Source of the DNA: Bacteroidales bacterium
GTDB taxonomy: Bacteria > Bacteroidota > Bacteroidia > Bacteroidales > Bacteroidaceae
NCBI GenBank assembly: GCA_015060965.1
Contig: SUXN01000024.1
Location: 1 to 43,732, forward strand
Length of the DNA stretch: 43,732 bases
Direction of reading: 5' to 3'
Position 1 is the first letter of the stretch. Every line of letters begins with the position of its first letter. Below, piece by piece: positions 26,427 through 34,100 of the stretch. The position numbers and the translations under genes are program-made. The notes below the pieces were generated by a model that was not told the origin of the DNA, ran no database searches, and saw nothing but the letters and a program-made list of their open reading frames with translations.

Positions 26427-27754
26427 AAACTATTCAACTAAAAATATCAGTCAAAGCTCTTGATTGCTATATTTATGGAGGGTATATTTTCTTTGTCATG
26501 CAAGATGGAAGAATTGTATATGGTTCCTATGAACGGTTTATAAATAGAGCCATAAAGAAGATAGAAGGTGCGACTGACTTGCTGAAAGTGGCATTCCTTA
26601 GAAATGAACACTACTATAGCAAACAAATAAAATCATTTCTGAAAATACCAGGGGTCAAGGAGGCTATATATAGTAATTGGAATCAGTTGACGAATGAAGA
26701 ACTCTGTCTTGAATGGGAAGAATTTGAAGACTTGATGACGACAGTCTGTGAATATGAATCATTCCCTATAGATTTTAGGATCTATGGTATGAGGATGTTT
26801 ATCGGATGCCGTAAAGGTTTATATGAAGTAAATCTAAGACCAGAAGGGCATAAACTTAATCCCGCAAAAATTGAAAAGTGTTTTGATACGTCCAAAATAA
26901 TATGTGTTAATCCTAAGTTCGGTGAACTTGTTGCATCTGCTGATAGTGATGGCTTGATAGCCAAATCTATCGACATGGATGGCAATAGCCCAACATTCAT
27001 TCATGATAGTGATGTTATTCAGCAAAGATCTTTACGTACAGGATGGTCAGAAGTTGATATTTTTAATTACTCTGATACGGCAGATTTTTCTTTCTATGCA
27101 AATGAGTACGAGACAGTAAAAAATGAAAACGGAAGATATTGGGAAAAAGCTGACGGCAAGAGAATAAGAAGCTTTGGCGTCAGACAGCATAGCATGGATA
27201 ATATGCTTGAAATGTCACGTATCAAAAAAGAGGATATACTATATTGCTTCAATGGTGCAACTAATGCTTTTGTACATTTGAAGAATGGAAAGCTAATAAC
27301 AGTAACACTGAAAGGTGATAGACAAGGCGAAGTTGGTGAATTTACATTATCCCAATATGCTAAGCAAGTTTCGAATGATAGTGCCATAAATGACTTTGGA
27401 CGAATATTATCAGGTTTCACCATTCCAAAAGGATGTGTAATAGAGTATTTTGACAAAGTCGTACTTTTGAGAGATAGACATGCTCAGGTGATAGAAGATG
27501 GTATTGCAATAAAAGTGCGCAATTTTATGAGCTCTAATAAGTATCAAGATGTTCTTTCGGTTACAAAAGATAATGAAGTCATACTTCATGCTATTGACAC
27601 ATTAGATCTTAATCGGGATTTGAATAAAGGGTATATACGAACCTCGTCAGCTGAACCCATAGATTTGTTTGCTGGTATGGATGCTATACCATATAAATTT
27701 ATTGGAAAAATAGAAGGTTCGGTAGATGAAACAGAAAATGATTTACCTTGGTAA
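26423..27754 (+). CDS. Large protein of unknown function, second of a coupled pair
   Basis: 443 residues, not recognised. No signal peptide or membrane helix, so cytoplasmic. It shows many short beta-strand-like stretches spaced by turns (LDCYIYGGYIFFVMQDGRIVYG; FRIYGMRMFIGCRKGLYEVNL; ILYCFNGATNAFVHLKNGKLITV; VVLLRDRHAQVI; VLSVTKDNEVILHAI), which together suggest a beta-propeller or similar all-beta scaffold. It ends in an acidic tail (DETENDLPW). Translationally coupled to the 151-residue gene. AT-rich like its partner. A role in defence or toxin/antidote function is only suggested by the island setting. Confidence 0.72.
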   Translation: MKTIQLKISVKALDCYIYGGYIFFVMQDGRIVYGSYERFINRAIKKIEGATDLLKVAFLRNEHYYSKQIKSFLKIPGVKEAIYSNWNQLTNEELCLEWEEFEDLMTTVCEYESFPIDFRIYGMRMFIGCRKGLYEVNLRPEGHKLNPAKIEKCFDTSKIICVNPKFGELVASADSDGLIAKSIDMDGNSPTFIHDSDVIQQRSLRTGWSEVDIFNYSDTADFSFYANEYETVKNENGRYWEKADGKRIRSFGVRQHSMDNMLEMSRIKKEDILYCFNGATNAFVHLKNGKLITVTLKGDRQGEVGEFTLSQYAKQVSNDSAINDFGRILSGFTIPKGCVIEYFDKVVLLRDRHAQVIEDGIAIKVRNFMSSNKYQDVLSVTKDNEVILHAIDTLDLNRDLNKGYIRTSSAEPIDLFAGMDAIPYKFIGKIEGSVDETENDLPW

Positions 27755-28015
27755 AGATTCTACAAATGGATGGGATAACAAACAACTGTGAAGATAGCCT
27801 TATGTTGTATACGTACTGCCGTTAATGAATACCCTTACAAACAGCATTTTTGCAATATTCGCGTTACTCTAATAAAAGTTAAAAACGTTAAACTTTCCCA
27901 TTTTCTGTTTTCTGTAGAATCTACGTCACCGCTTTTCTACCGTTTAAAATGTAAATATCTGATTGAAAGAGACTTGCAAATACTGATAATGTCATTTAAA
28001 GAAGCACAGTCAAAT

Positions 28016-28588
28016 TCAACCATAAAGAAAAGCATAGTACCACATCAGCATAAAATTGGCTACAATCAGCAGGCATAAAGCAAGAGCAGTGCCAATAGTC
28101 CAAGCTATCTTCTTTTTTCTACCCTCTTTTTCAAAAACTGCAAAATGAATCAAATAGCGGTCATTCTTCCAATATACCAATTCACCTACAATCCATGAAG
28201 GAACAATTCCCAAACCGACAACAAGGAGCAAGTGCCTTCCTACAATGTCATATGCTTGTGGCCCATAGCAAATCATCCAAATATTAATCACCAAATAAAA
28301 AGGTAAAGCAAACAACAGCAATGCAAGACCGGTCAGACAGTATAGTGTAAACCCCGATGCAGGGTGGTCTAAGGTCTTATACAACCCACTTCTCGTCCAA
28401 TCCTTGTATTCCTTGAATGAATTAATCCCGTATTGCTTTTTCAAATGTCTCTTCCAGAAGGGCAAACAATACAACGGTCGTTGCACCAATAATTCAACTG
28501 CTGCATATATAGGTAATCCGGAGAAATACATCAGATTGTACAACGAGTACAACAACCTGTTCAAGAATTTGTCTATATTGTCTCTCAT
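28016..28588 (-). CDS. Integral membrane protein, last gene of the thioredoxin operon
   Basis: 190 residues with about four hydrophobic helices (near 15-35, 78-105, 118-140 and 160-185) and a basic cytoplasmic loop (FWKRHLKKQYG). Family not recognised. It starts two bases after the stop of the 674-residue thioredoxin gene, so it is tightly coupled to it; a role in electron supply or transport for the thioredoxin-like proteins is possible, but no cysteine pair typical of CcdA/DsbD is present. The region 27755-28015 downstream holds only a short TTAAAAACGTTAA inverted repeat and no clear terminator. Confidence 0.7.
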   Translation of the reverse strand: MRDNIDKFLNRLLYSLYNLMYFSGLPIYAAVELLVQRPLYCLPFWKRHLKKQYGINSFKEYKDWTRSGLYKTLDHPASGFTLYCLTGLALLLFALPFYLVINIWMICYGPQAYDIVGRHLLLVVGLGIVPSWIVGELVYWKNDRYLIHFAVFEKEGRKKKIAWTIGTALALCLLIVANFMLMWYYAFLYG

Positions 28589-28590
28589 TT

Positions 28591-30615
28591 CTATTCTTTC
28601 TTCAACGCTTTTATGAGGTTTTCTAAAGCATCAAGGTTACGAGGGTCGGCATTGACATCGAGCAAATTTCCGTTGCGGTCGATGAGCCTGTATGTGGGGT
28701 AACTGTTTACTCTGAGGAAACGCTCCACAGCACTCTGCTGCTCGCCGGGCAGATTGTAGTGTACCACGTTGTCGCCTGTGACATTGTACTCCTTTATTAC
28801 ATTTTTCCAGCTATCCTCATCGCTGCGGTTGGCAAGGTAAAGGAACACCATATCATACGGCGCCATTCTCTCATACAGTTCCTTACTGTGCGAAAGAGCC
28901 CGTTTGCAGGGACTGCACCATGTTCCCCACACATCGACCAATACAAACTTGCCTTTGTATGGCTCGATGAGCTTGCGTAGAATCTTCTCACCGTCGCTCA
29001 TGTCCTTAACCTCGTCGTTGGTTTTCAGGCTTTCGCCACCTGATAGCGCACGATGTTGCAAAGCAAGATATCTGTTCTGCATCTCCAGCACTGTGTTTAT
29101 TGCAGCCGGTGTCGATATATTCTTCTCTGCCCACTCTATCACATCTGCCGGTAGGGGAATGCGGCGGTTGTTTATTTCGTTCCAGATGATTCCGGCCATA
29201 TAAATATCGTATATCTCCTTGTTGTTTGGCAGACTGCTTATCGCATGCTGCGGAATTTTGACAGCAAATTCCCTTATTATTGCATCGGCATTACTGTTCC
29301 ACACATCGTTTATAATATACACGATTTCACTATTATTGAATTCGCTTATAAGTTTTTCTCTCTCCGCGTCATCGTCAAGTGTTGCAAGTTGTGCCTTCAT
29401 CTTTTCAAGTTCACTGTCGTAACTATTCACAGCACAGGCCTGTTTCTCATCGAGCGAGATTGTTCCACATGCTGCAAGACGTTGCAATGTCTTTCCCACA
29501 GCGCCTTCCTGTTCTGGCATATTCTCTACTTTATAATTCATATAATCCGTCAAGAAACGGAGATAGTCGCGATAGAGGCTTTTTGGACTGCGCAACATTG
29601 AAAATCCATCGGTAGATAATGGTGCAATCATACTGTTCCAAAGAGAGTCGGCAAAAGCAATATATTCCGCCGGCAGTTTGTCGCCTTCAACACAGTACAT
29701 CCCCTGCATAAGGCTCTCGCCCATCCCTGCACAATAATAGCCTGTGAGATAGTCGATATATCGGCGCGACAACATGGGGTGCTCCTCTACTCTCTTTTGC
29801 AGTTCGGCATTATATCGACGTCCGCACTCCTTTACGTGCTGCAAGAACTCCATAGCCTGCTCCTGCGTGGCAGGGTCGTGCTCTATGCGCTCGTTCATAA
29901 ATGAAGCCGGATAGGCTGTCAACTCATTTTGCAGGCGCACATCATTGCCCATAAAGAGTTTCTGCCCAGTGCAGAAATCGTGGAGAAAGAAATATGTCTC
30001 CCCCGGCTCAAATACAGTACTTACCAATGACCTTTTCCAATCAACAAACACCTGCGAGGTGTTCTGTAACGGCATTTTTAGTGTGAAACGTCCCAAGGAA
30101 TCCATTTTTGCATACAATGACAAACCGCCGGGTTCGCGTGTAACAACATTATGTACCATTACCTCAAACTCTTTTCCGCCTCTTTGCAAGGCCTCGGCAG
30201 GCATATCCTTTAGCCAGCCGATTATTGTAACACTGTCGCCCATTCGGTAGCCGTTGTCCTTGAAGCCTACGCGATTGTCCTTAATAGGATAATCGGGCAA
30301 TGTGGCAGTGGTTATTGGGCTGCACTTTACCACCAATGAACCGCCTACTTTGATTGTGCGTGTGCCTTTCTTCATCTTGCCCACCTTGATGTCGAGCACC
30401 TCATTGCCGTTCCCAACGGTGAGTATATAACCGCCACGCTTCTCTGTCATTGACTTTATATCCCAAAAGCGTGAATCGTAGATAACCTGTTTTTCGGCAA
30501 AGCCTATCAGCCAATCGCCTGTGGCATTGTTACGCCAATAGGTGTTTGCTATTTCCTGTGCAAAGCCACATACGGTGGCAATGGCAACGATTAAGGTTAA
30601 AAATAGTTTTTTCAT
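28591..30615 (-). CDS. Secreted TlpA-like thioredoxin-domain protein (WCSPC)
   Basis: 674 residues from the ATG at 30615 (MKKLFLTLIVAIATVCGFAQ, signal peptide); an ATG three codons upstream is less likely. N-terminal module with YWRN-x-x-TGDWLIGF (about 25-110), a central module with TIIGWL, a LGRFTLKMPL strand and EPGETYFFLHD, a long helical region, and a C-terminal thioredoxin fold with WCSPC at 566-570, cis-Pro in SYPTYRLID. This is the TlpA/ResA disulphide-reductase family acting in the periplasm. The same modules occur in the 800-residue paralogue at 34101. Third of a four-gene operon, 25 bases after the 612-residue gene. Confidence 0.88.
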   Translation of the reverse strand: MKKLFLTLIVAIATVCGFAQEIANTYWRNNATGDWLIGFAEKQVIYDSRFWDIKSMTEKRGGYILTVGNGNEVLDIKVGKMKKGTRTIKVGGSLVVKCSPITTATLPDYPIKDNRVGFKDNGYRMGDSVTIIGWLKDMPAEALQRGGKEFEVMVHNVVTREPGGLSLYAKMDSLGRFTLKMPLQNTSQVFVDWKRSLVSTVFEPGETYFFLHDFCTGQKLFMGNDVRLQNELTAYPASFMNERIEHDPATQEQAMEFLQHVKECGRRYNAELQKRVEEHPMLSRRYIDYLTGYYCAGMGESLMQGMYCVEGDKLPAEYIAFADSLWNSMIAPLSTDGFSMLRSPKSLYRDYLRFLTDYMNYKVENMPEQEGAVGKTLQRLAACGTISLDEKQACAVNSYDSELEKMKAQLATLDDDAEREKLISEFNNSEIVYIINDVWNSNADAIIREFAVKIPQHAISSLPNNKEIYDIYMAGIIWNEINNRRIPLPADVIEWAEKNISTPAAINTVLEMQNRYLALQHRALSGGESLKTNDEVKDMSDGEKILRKLIEPYKGKFVLVDVWGTWCSPCKRALSHSKELYERMAPYDMVFLYLANRSDEDSWKNVIKEYNVTGDNVVHYNLPGEQQSAVERFLRVNSYPTYRLIDRNGNLLDVNADPRNLDALENLIKALKKE
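28604..28683 (-). repeat. 80-base near-identical block, copy 1
   Basis: Encodes the last residues of the 674-residue protein (DRNGNLLDVNADPRNLDALE region). It differs from 34105-34184 at a single base, while the adjoining coding sequence has diverged strongly. The sharp edge suggests gene conversion. Confidence 0.9.
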
Positions 30616-30640
30616 AGGTGTCACACAATATACATCATTC

Positions 30641-32479
30641 TTATTCCTTCTCCAGTTCCTCTTTAAGTACAGTTACCATCTTGTTGATGTCGCGAAGGTC
30701 GTTGCGCAGCGAGAAAGTACCATCCTTCTTTACAAGTACATACGAAGGAATGCCATCAATGTCAAACAATTTGCTTGTCAGATAGTCCCTTTGTGTTTCA
30801 TTGACACGATAATGTATGCCTTTGATGTTGGGAATCATCTCGGAATATGTTCCTATGGGCGATGTCTCACTTGCAATATATATCCACACGATATTATCGC
30901 TGGCAAGGGTACCGTTCTTATGTGGTTCAATCTCTTTAATTGCTTTACGGCAAGGTCCGCACCAAGTATTCCAGAAATCCACCAGTATGACCTTACCCTT
31001 GTGAGGGGCAATGATAGCCTGAAAGAGTGCTTCGGGAGCGATATCCTCTACATGCTCCAAGTCCTTGCTGCTATTTGCAATGGATTCCCTTGTACAGCGA
31101 AGAATTTCCTCGCACATATCGGCATAGAATGAGTTATTCCAAGAGCGCATTGTTTGCAGTTCGGCATCGGTGAGTTCGTTCTTATAGGCTTTCTCCACTG
31201 CACCACGGGCTTTACCCCAGCAAGCAAGCGTACTGTCTGTGCTGCCGGGCTGCATTTTCTGTGCCGCTTTTGCAACCTCCTCACTTCTGTCATTCATCAG
31301 CAGCCAAGGATTCTCGATGTCAACACATGCGAACATGCGTGCATAATGCTCAGGCAATATCGGGTCGTGCTTATAGTCGGCAGGAACACTGCTTTCACGT
31401 TCCGCCCAGCGCCTATAGTCTTGGTTGAGAAAAACAAGACAGACATTGAATGCATCGGCTTTGCACATCTCCTTTGCCCAAGAACCGGACTTCTGCGCAT
31501 CGGCATGCTCGCACACGGCACGGTAGAAATCTATTAGTGCGCCGGTAAATTCATCGGCAGTCATATCGTAGCGGATGAATTCATCTATCAGCAAAGAATC
31601 GGACAATGCTATCACATCTTCGGAGTCACGGTTGTTCAGCACATCATATACACTTCCTTTGGTCCAGCACCCCTTTACTGCAAGGTTCTTGTAGTTCTCA
31701 TAATTGTACTGCAATGTCTGGTTGATGTAGGCAAGGTTCACAAAAAGATCTACTGTTTCATTAGGCGCAATAAAGAACTGCCCATACCCGCAGCCATTGA
31801 CAACGGGAAAAGCACATCCTGTGCCATATTGCATGAATGTTACACTGCCTGTACCTGTTGCCGGGTCTATCTCAACATCAATGCTACGCTGCCCCTCAAA
31901 CATAGAGTTTACAGGAAATACCATGTCGGTGACGCATCCCTCTCGATAGCCCATCAGGTGGATATTTACCGTTGTCTCTCCAAATGTGTAGGCATACTCC
32001 GGTGTGTCACTTGCCTCTTTGGAGGTATGCTTCAGTTCACATGGCAGCCCCGTGGGGTTAGCCAAATTCCTTTTCCCTGTGAGGTCAATATCGTACACAC
32101 GCCAACCGTCTTTTGCACCGACATCAATAAAATCAAACTCACTGCATGTATTGGACAACGGCTCAAAGGTTAGAGTAAAGCATGAATCGCCATCCTCGGG
32201 CATAAACAACTCTTTGCCAAGTTCAACGCCATTACTGCCAATCAGTTCATATTCCTTATCTTGGGTTACAAGATGGATGTTCGGAGATACTTTAATCCAG
32301 TGTTCGGGAGCGAAACCACGTACCGTCAGCACAGTAGCAGTATCGGTCAGTTCCACCTTCTCAAAGACCAGTTTCGTTGTATTTGAGGCACCGACAAGTG
32401 GGAATTCGAGCACTTTGTTTTTGCTTGCGCAAGAGACCAGCAATAGCCCCAGCAGAAGGAACTTCAATGTCTTTTTCAT
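30641..32479 (-). CDS. TlpA-like thioredoxin-domain lipoprotein (WCGPC)
   Basis: 612 residues. Lipoprotein signal with lipobox LVSC (Cys17). An N-terminal module (about 30-135: FAPEHWIKVSPNIHLVTQDK, then GVELGKELFM and FEPLSN) matches the N-terminus of the 800-residue protein at 34101. A middle helical region and a C-terminal thioredoxin fold follow, with WCGPC at 506-510 and cis-Pro in GIPSYVLV. A periplasmic, membrane-anchored thiol reductase of TlpA type is inferred. Second gene of the operon, 32 bases after the 392-residue gene. Confidence 0.88.
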   Translation of the reverse strand: MKKTLKFLLLGLLLVSCASKNKVLEFPLVGASNTTKLVFEKVELTDTATVLTVRGFAPEHWIKVSPNIHLVTQDKEYELIGSNGVELGKELFMPEDGDSCFTLTFEPLSNTCSEFDFIDVGAKDGWRVYDIDLTGKRNLANPTGLPCELKHTSKEASDTPEYAYTFGETTVNIHLMGYREGCVTDMVFPVNSMFEGQRSIDVEIDPATGTGSVTFMQYGTGCAFPVVNGCGYGQFFIAPNETVDLFVNLAYINQTLQYNYENYKNLAVKGCWTKGSVYDVLNNRDSEDVIALSDSLLIDEFIRYDMTADEFTGALIDFYRAVCEHADAQKSGSWAKEMCKADAFNVCLVFLNQDYRRWAERESSVPADYKHDPILPEHYARMFACVDIENPWLLMNDRSEEVAKAAQKMQPGSTDSTLACWGKARGAVEKAYKNELTDAELQTMRSWNNSFYADMCEEILRCTRESIANSSKDLEHVEDIAPEALFQAIIAPHKGKVILVDFWNTWCGPCRKAIKEIEPHKNGTLASDNIVWIYIASETSPIGTYSEMIPNIKGIHYRVNETQRDYLTSKLFDIDGIPSYVLVKKDGTFSLRNDLRDINKMVTVLKEELEKE

Positions 32480-32511
32480 ATTGTATGCCAGATTTCAGGT
32501 TTTACTTACAA

Positions 32512-33690
32512 TTATTCCACAATGCCGCTCAGATGTTCCAGAATGACTCCTTCGCCATAGCCACACCATTGCTCTAAAATATATCCGTCGGGAGAGATAA
32601 GGACAAAAAGCGGTATACCGTCTCTGTCGCTACGGTAACGTGCATAGAGAGCACTGCCGCTATAGCCGTCATTCCAGTTGTACCAAGAAACGGGATGTTC
32701 TTTAAGCGCCTCGCGCCATACCTCTTCCGACTCAAGGTTTACACTCACTACACATAGCTTGTCCTTGTACATCCTGGCAACTACGGCAAGTTCCGGAAGT
32801 GCTTTCACGCAGGGGCCGCAGCCGTTGGCCCAAAAATCGAGCAGAATATATTTGCCTTTCAGTTCGGCAAGGGTATGCTTCTTCCCATCAAGGTCAATCA
32901 TCTCGCCATCAATGGCCTTCTTGCCGCTCTGTGCCTGCTCTTGAGGATAGAGATTAACATAGGCCTTTTTGGCAAGATAATGACTGCGTTGCTCAGTCGT
33001 CAGGCCTCCATACAGCTGTCTCAACTCATCGGTATACGTGAAATCCTTGATATTTTGCATGCAGAGTGTCGCAAAATAGAACCTATCCATCCATATGTCA
33101 TCAACAACGGTCTGTTTCATTATTGACAAATCATTTGCACATATACGCAGTTTCAAGGAGTCGAGTTCGCCATTAATCCGTTGTATACACTCAACCGCCC
33201 TCTCATCCGTATTCCCCTTTGCACTCAAGCTTCTCGCTTCGGCCGAGAGAGACTCATAACATTTCCACTCCTCAAATGATTTCTTGATGTATCTTCCCCA
33301 AACCGTATTCTCTGGTGCAGGGCCTGTAACTTTCCAGGTATACATCAGTTTGTCTTCACCCTCCACAAGGACACAATCACCGGCCGAAGCCCACAAAGGT
33401 GTCACCAGCATTGAAAAGCCCTCGTTAATAAAACCTCCTAAAGCCAGTTTTTCACAATCATCACTCTCGGCAACCAACTTGAAGTAGAACTCACCATTAG
33501 AGATTGTATCGTTGCCGACAACAACGCCATAGTCGGTATTGAATCTCATCAGACACAGCACCGTACCGTCGGGCACATTCTTTACTTTGCCCTTAATCTC
33601 ATAGAACCCAGGATTTACAAGGTCGCCATCCTGCGCAATGCCACACAGAGTGGCAAATGCAAATAAAATGGTAAATAATCTCTTTTTCAT
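32512..33690 (-). CDS. Secreted TlpA-like protein with DUF4369-type N-terminus (GCGPC)
   Basis: 392 residues with a signal peptide (MKKRLFTILFAFATLCGIAQ). Residues 28-130 form a DUF4369-like beta domain (G-x-V-K-N-V-P-D-G-T-V-L, then DTISNGEFYFKL). The C-terminal thioredoxin fold has FWANGCGPC: the CGPC pair (291-294) is intact but the usual tryptophan before it is Gly290. A cis-Pro is present in GIPLFVLIS. The tryptophan change should alter redox behaviour but leaves both cysteines. First gene of the operon, preceded by the ECF-type promoter and the palindromic operator. Confidence 0.88.
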   Translation of the reverse strand: MKKRLFTILFAFATLCGIAQDGDLVNPGFYEIKGKVKNVPDGTVLCLMRFNTDYGVVVGNDTISNGEFYFKLVAESDDCEKLALGGFINEGFSMLVTPLWASAGDCVLVEGEDKLMYTWKVTGPAPENTVWGRYIKKSFEEWKCYESLSAEARSLSAKGNTDERAVECIQRINGELDSLKLRICANDLSIMKQTVVDDIWMDRFYFATLCMQNIKDFTYTDELRQLYGGLTTEQRSHYLAKKAYVNLYPQEQAQSGKKAIDGEMIDLDGKKHTLAELKGKYILLDFWANGCGPCVKALPELAVVARMYKDKLCVVSVNLESEEVWREALKEHPVSWYNWNDGYSGSALYARYRSDRDGIPLFVLISPDGYILEQWCGYGEGVILEHLSGIVE

Positions 33691-33747
33691 ATTGTGTTTT
33701 GTTTTTCAGTTTAAATTTCAAATGCAATCATGTCATTTCAATTATAA

Positions 33748-33773
33748 GACGGACAAGCGCCCCAATTGTTACA
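33748..33773 (-). promoter_or_regulatory. ECF-type promoter of the four-gene thioredoxin operon
   Basis: On the minus strand, TGTAAC (33768-33773), 16 bases, CGTC (33748-33751), then TTATA. Together with the copies before the sigma operon and at 37367-37392 it shares TTGTAACAA and TCCGTCTTA. The expected start lies about 48 bases before the ATG at 33690. Confidence 0.7.
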
Positions 33774-33813
33774 GGCGAAATAAGGGAAAATTTCACCCCT
33801 CGCGAAAAAATAA

Positions 33814-33861
33814 ATCTAAAAACAGCTCTTTAGACGTCTAAAAATGATGTTTTAGATTTTT
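33814..33861. promoter_or_regulatory. Palindromic operator block, copy 1
   Basis: Contains TCTAAAAACAGCTC, then the perfect palindrome TTTAGACGTCTAAA (33829-33842), then TTTTAGATTTTTAAA: three or four TCTAAA/TTTAGA half-sites. The first 29 bases are identical to the block at 37479-37508. It lies about 55 bases upstream of the -35 part of the ECF promoter, where an activator would bind. Confidence 0.65.
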
Positions 33862-33965
33862 AAAGACCAGAAAGTTCTTAATAATGGAATTTGTCTCATA
33901 TTGGTAAATCTGTTAGTTATTATTTGTTGTTCTACCGCAAATTTATCCCGGGAAAAGTTTTCCAC

Positions 33966-34003
33966 GAAAAAAGCGAGCTACAAACTTCAATCTGTAACTC
34001 GCT
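33966..34003 (-). terminator. Terminator of the 800-residue thioredoxin gene
   Basis: Stem AGCGAG/CTCGCT extended past one mismatch by TACA/TGTA (33972-34003). On the minus strand it is followed by TTTTTTC. It lies about 100 bases after the stop at 34101. Confidence 0.8.
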
Positions 34004-34100
34004 GATTATGTGGGTAATAAACAAAAATTAGTTTTCCTTTGCAAAGAGGAGTATTCAAAAAGTTTACCCGTGCTCATTTTTGAGCAGCCTTTTCATGTAA

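Noticed and set aside
27788-28078. 96-codon frame starting with GTG after the unknown pair
   Set aside because: No promoter or start support, overlaps the end of the opposite membrane-protein gene, and shows no domain.
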